From positions 7,875,107 through 7,939,106 of the forward strand of contig NC_069084.1 in NCBI RefSeq assembly GCF_947172395.1: 64,000 nucleotides of DNA. The letters are read 5' to 3'. A model generated the notes under the pieces. That model saw only the letters and a program-made list of their open reading frames with translations, was not told the origin of the DNA and made no database searches. The DNA comes from Bicyclus anynana (lineage: Eukaryota > Arthropoda > Insecta > Lepidoptera > Nymphalidae). The first letter of the stretch is position 1, and each line of letters starts with the position of its first letter. Of the stretch, positions 59,960-64,000 are shown in pieces. A program made the position numbers and the translations under genes.

Positions 59960-60087
59960 AGTTAAGGGAACTCCTCAAGTAGGGTAGGGTAGGGTATGGT
60001 AGGGGTAGGGTAGAGGTAGGGTAGGGGTAGGGATAGGGAAGAATTGTACGTAAGTCAAAGCGAAGCTTGACCGTGTCCGCTAGTCAT
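59960..60087 (+). mobile_element. TAGGG-rich Helitron-like 3' end downstream of SP-C
   Basis: (GTAGGG)n-like run, then AAGTCAAAGCGAAGCTTGAC, CGTGTCCGCTAGT. The same terminal sequence is found at 44.5, 45.9 and, in reverse, 57.55 kb. Confidence 0.65.
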
Positions 60088-60177
60088 TAAATAAAATTCA
60101 TTACTTTAAACATAGCTTCTTTTGCATAACTTACTGTTGAGTGATCAAATACACAAAAAGTATTGTTTAAACAACTA

Positions 60178-60281
60178 GGATATGCAATAATTTATCCTTA
60201 TATATATATATTAGACTAATTAATATTCGGATATTAATTGGTCTAAAAATACTAATTTATCCTTATACTATTGCATATCCT
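60178..60281. mobile_element. Short inverted-repeat element upstream of SP-D
   Basis: AGGATATGCAATAATTTATC and TTATCCTTATACTATTGCAT/ATCC mirror each other around TTAATATTCGGATATTAATT. Confidence 0.6.
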
Positions 60282-60514
60282 TGTGTGAATTACTTCCTTC
60301 TCGTAGTATTTGGATTCGTGAAAACCCCCGATTTCGGCCTGAAAATGCAACCTGACTATTAACAGGACGAGTGTAGCCACAGTGTAGCTTCACCATTCCT
60401 CGCGAGTGACCGAGCAAATCAACGAGACGGGATAATTTTTCCATGCATTAATTTAATTGTACATCCCCACTTTTTTAGGTTACAAACAGATATGTTGTCA
60501 CTAGTGTAGGATTG

Positions 60515-60519
60515 TCAGT
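60515..60519 (+). promoter_or_regulatory. TCAGT initiator candidate upstream of SP-D
   Basis: TCAGT lies 60 bases before the SP-D start codon and no TATA box is seen. A CCGTTACAG just before the ATG could instead be the acceptor of a 5' UTR intron, in which case the promoter lies further upstream. Confidence 0.25.
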
Positions 60520-60574
60520 AATTTATTATTTCTACCTTCTTTTTCTTCTTTCTTGCTCCGCGCCGTTACAGAAT

Positions 60575-63500
60575 ATGGAGATCGCACTTAAATTGTGTAC
60601 TATTGCAGTGTACATTTTATATTTAATGGAAATCATTGACGCACGTAAGTGATTTAATATTTTATTCTATTACAAATTAAGAAAAAAAAACCAATTTAAT
60701 TTTATTAAATTTCAGTAATGTTGTGAAAAATTACTTCTGAAGAGTTCATAGTCAAACGAATCTATGCATAACTTTCAACAAGAAATCGCTAAATGTATTC
60801 GAATATTATAAAGCAGAAGAGTTTGTTTGTAAACCTCTTATCTCAGTGATAGAACACAAAAGGTATGCATAAATGATATAAAGTCGCACGGTTCCACTAC
60901 CATAATGGGCGTCCCACAGGGTTCAATTCTGGGTCCTTTTCTATTTTTAGTGTACATAAACGATTTACCATACCATGTCAGCGGCATATGTGAGATTGTA
61001 CTGTTTGCTGATGACACATCCTTAATTTTTAAGTCCGACAGAAATAAAGATAACTCTGACGACGTAAACCGTGCCATATCGCATGTGTCGCATTGGTTCA
61101 CTGCAAATAATCTACTTTTGAATGCCAAGAAAACTAAATGTATTGAGTTTTCATTGCCAAATGTTAAAAAATTAGATAAGTCTATAGTGATCGATGGTGA
61201 AACACTGGAAATGGAGAGTTCCACAGTTTTCCTGGGAGTGACCTTGGATTGTAAACTTCAGTGGGGTGCTCATATAGAAAAACTGTCTGGTTAACTTAGC
61301 TCAGCGGCATTTGCCGTGAGAAAAATAAGACAGTTTACTGATGTTGATACAGCTAGGCTTGTTTATTTTGCGTACTTTCACAGCGTAATGTCTTACGGTA
61401 TTTTATTGTGGGGCAAGGCTGCCGATATACAATCTATATTTGTACTTCAAAAAAGAGCAATTCGAGCAATATATCAATTAAAATCACGCGAGTCCCTTCG
61501 TCAAAAGTTTAAAGAAATAGGTATACTAACAGTAGCCTGTCAATATATATATAACAGTATAGTATATGTAAGGAAAAATATTAATTTGTACAAACGAAAA
61601 GGAGATTCAAACCCACGTCTTACTAGACACGGGCATAAGTTAGTTATTTCTGCATATCGTCTCCAAAGAGTAAAAACTCTTTTGTAGGTTTGGGTGTACT
61701 CTTCTATAATAAGATCCCCAAGACTGTGATGGATCTGCCAATGCATAGCTTTAAGCAATGTGTTAAAAAACATTTACTTAGTCGAGGGTACTACAACATT
61801 GATGAGTTCCTTAATGATAAAGATGCTTGGAGGCCGTTGGATCAGCTTCCACCTTCACACAGAAAGTAAAACTATAAGAAATGTAAACAGTAATTGTTAT
61901 TAATTGTAAATTATAATACTGTATGACTTTTTCAAAAGAGCAACTGTTGAGTTTCTTGCCGGTATCTTCTCAGCAGAACCTGCCTTCCGAACCGGTGGTA
62001 GAATCTTTACAAATAGTCAACTGACGTGTCAAAAGTGCTTGAAAACTGAGCCTACTTGAAATAAATGATTTTTGATTTGATTTGATTTGAACTACTAGTA
62101 ATATTATAATAATTATTTTTGTATATGATAACGAGAACAGGGACAAGACTCATGAGAATCGAATTGTAGTAGTATATGGGGGGGACGAGGAATCGGTGGA
62201 GAAACTTTGTAATAAAACTATTTTCCAATAAATTTGAAGGATAAATTCATTAATTTGTCAAGGTATGTACCAAATATTAGATCAATCTGACATCAGAAGA
62301 TGGTAAAATTTCAATTAAATACTAAATTTGACCTACCAAACAGGACAAGTAATTAAAACCCTTTAAAATACGTTTTATACTTGGACGATCACTTAAGGTT
62401 TTTGGATCTTCCAAAACCATCACAGTCCAAACTCCATAATTGGCTATACTTATGATAGAAGTCGAATCCAGCTCGGTTGGGCAGCGTTTGGGAAACTCCG
62501 CGATATCTTTACATCCAAAATTTCTCAGTGCCTGAAGACGAAAGTTTTCGAACAGTGCGTGTTGCCAGTGATGACTTACGGATCCGAGACATGGTCGCTA
62601 ACTGTGGCTCTCATAAGAAGGCTCAAAGTCACTCAGTAGGCAATGGAGCGAGCTTGGAGTTTATCTGCGAGATCGAATCAGAAATGAGGAGATCCGCAGA
62701 AGAACCAAAGTCACTGATATATCTCACCGAGTCGCGAAGCTGATGTGGCAATGGGCAGGGCACATAGTTCGAAGTGCATGGCGACCCTGCACCGGAAAGC
62801 GCAGTATTGGTCGACCAGCCTCTAGGTGGACTGAGGACATCTAGTGGGTTGCAGGCGCTGTGTGCTGTATGCTGTGTATGTAAACGATTGATTGAAATAA
62901 CAATTTTGCGGTAAACATATGTACGAGTATAATTATGTAATTAAAATGATAATTCTCGTCTACCAACACGGCGCTTACGTCAAACACGCACACAAAATAC
63001 GTCAAACAAACGAAAAACAAACGCAAGAAACATTAGACTTATAATTTAATTATTATCACTAAAACACCTATTTTACCTTATTGGGGGTAAATTCAAAATA
63101 TTTTTTGTTGTTGATTGAAATTATTTATAAGACTAAATGTTACTGTAATTGAATTTTTATTCTTTACTAGTAGACGCCGCGTGGTTCCAGTTCCTGTAGA
63201 AATACGGGGAAAAAATAGCCTATAGCCTTCCTCGATAAATGGGCTATCTAACACTGAAATAATTTTTCAAATCGGATCAGTAGTTCCTGAGATTAGCGCG
63301 TTCAATCAAACAAACAAACAAACAAACAAACAAATTCTTCAGCTTTATAATATTAGTATAGATAGGCCTTTTCCTGCGTCACTCTAAATAAATAGTTTAA
63401 CAACGCGTTTTTGCGCTATACCGACGTTAGTTCAGTGTGAGTTTTCAATATTTTCATAATGTTACTATCGCGTTAACGTAAACGCGAATTTTTATGGAAT

Positions 63501-64000
63501 TGAAACAGTTGTGCAGTAGTGCCACTGCAGTAGCGCTGTTTCAATTCCTTAGAAATTCGCATTTACGTTAATGTATGGTATGGTGGTAATAATAGTCGAA
63601 AACTTAAAATTAAAGTTACGAGGATTCCAAACGCGCCTTGGTCCGAGAAGAGCCCACAACAAACTCAGCCAAAGTTAATTTTTTTGTTTACCACCATTTT
63701 ACAAATTTATTTAAAACTAAGCACACAGTCTTCTATTACAGTTTAACACAAAGCTTTTTTATCATTTATATACTCATTAATACTGTAATAAGACTTTCCT
63801 AAAAGCTTGCGTTTAATATAGAAGAGAGGATATAGATCTTGGACCCACCACCACTGCAATGCGGGTTGGTAGGCAAGTCTAACGCTAGCTTAAATAATAT
63901 AAAATTAAATATTTTTTCTAAGTTATTGAAAAAATTAATTCACTTTTCGATAGAAAAACCATGCAAAGTGCCAAACGGAGACGCCGGTATCTGCATCAAT
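60575..64000 (+). CDS. SP-D: CLIP-domain serine protease, 5' end only
   Basis: Exon 1 (60575-60644) encodes a hydrophobic signal peptide starting MEIALKLCTIAVYILYLM and ends in phase 1 at GCAC|GTAAGT, as in the other cluster members. Exon 2 begins at 63954 after CGATAG and reads QKPCKVPNGDAGICIN up to the window edge. That is the first half of a clip domain (C-x4-NGxxGxC), aligning with SLCTTPNAQSGVCIA of SP-C. Phase 1 to phase 1 joining works. The 3.3 kb intron contains a truncated Jockey LINE and an RTE fragment. The catalytic domain lies beyond the window, so activity cannot be judged. Confidence 0.82.
60845..62092 (+). mobile_element. 5'-truncated, broken Jockey-type LINE in SP-D intron 1
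   Basis: The copy begins inside the reverse transcriptase (RTQKVCINDIKSHG, then GVPQGSILGP). It carries FADD in place of the usual YADD, FLGVTLDCKLQW and MSYGILLWG. An in-frame stop at 61292-61294 (SG*LS) and a frameshift near 61680 break the frame, which otherwise ends SHRK* at 61869. The tail is a TGATTTGATTTGATTTGA repeat. The sequence differs from the intact LINE at 18.4-25.6 kb, so it is another family. Confidence 0.82.
62464..62880 (+). mobile_element. RTE reverse transcriptase fragment in SP-D intron 1
   Basis: In broken frames it encodes KVFEQCVLPVMTYGSETWSLT and a degraded tail ending near CTAGGTGGACTGAGGACATC. Several stops and shifts are present. Confidence 0.75.
63166..63362 (-). 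mobile_element. Lep1-like Helitron in SP-D intron 1
   Basis: Reverse orientation: ACTAGTAGACGCCGCGTGGT to TTTATAATATTAGTATAGA, with a CAAA microsatellite inside. Confidence 0.75.
63473..63571. mobile_element. MITE with ~36-base inverted ends in SP-D intron 1
   Basis: TTAACGTAAACGCGAATTTT/TATGGAATTGAAACAG pairs with CTGTTTCAATTCCTTAGAAA/TTCGCATTTACGTTAA; TTAA at both ends could be part of a TTAA target site. Confidence 0.65.

Larger units (their letters stand above)
59239..60510. other. SP-C to SP-D intergenic region
   Basis: Old Helitron/LINE-like scraps (59280-59710), a SINE tail, a TAGGG-rich element and a short palindrome. No exon recognised. Confidence 0.55.

Overview
The window is nuclear DNA of an insect, almost certainly a moth or butterfly (Lepidoptera). 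It is AT-rich, its genes are split into small exons with GT-AG introns, and the introns are full of repeats of lepidopteran type: Lep1-like Helitrons ending in CTAGT, tRNA-derived SINEs, RTE and Jockey/CR1 LINEs, and a dispersed repeat carrying a 'GAACCTCCTCCTTTTTGAAGTCGG' style end. The species cannot be named from the sequence. Most open frames in the window are chance or repeat-derived. The real host genes were recovered by joining exons whose splice phases agree.

Left part (about 0.6-12.4 kb, minus strand): eleven exons of a missing-in-metastasis / MTSS1 homologue (mim), an I-BAR actin and membrane scaffold. The exons cover most of the I-BAR domain and the Ser/Pro-rich tail. Both ends of the gene lie outside what I could find. 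One I-BAR exon contains an in-frame tandem array that has copied the splice donor four times.

Right part (15.1-64.0 kb, plus strand): four head-to-tail genes of the CLIP-domain serine protease / prophenoloxidase-activating protease (PAP) family. SP-A (15.2-27.7 kb) has lost its clip domains and two of three catalytic residues (His to Gln, Ser to Gly), so it is a secreted pseudoprotease. SP-B (30.4-44.1 kb) and SP-C (50.5-59.2 kb) are complete dual-clip proteases with intact triads and trypsin-like specificity. SP-D (from 60.6 kb) starts here and runs off the right edge in its first clip domain. Exon borders and phases are shared, so the cluster grew by tandem duplication. By family knowledge such enzymes are secreted zymogens of the haemolymph melanization cascade, and catalytically dead homologues act as cofactors or decoys.

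Introns and intergenic DNA: SP-A intron 3 holds a nearly intact two-ORF LINE nested inside a SINE and itself carrying a 1.1 kb hairpin-plus-tandem-repeat element. Three large copies of that hairpin element, several MITE-like palindromes and TAGGG-rich Helitron-like arrays make up most of the remaining sequence.
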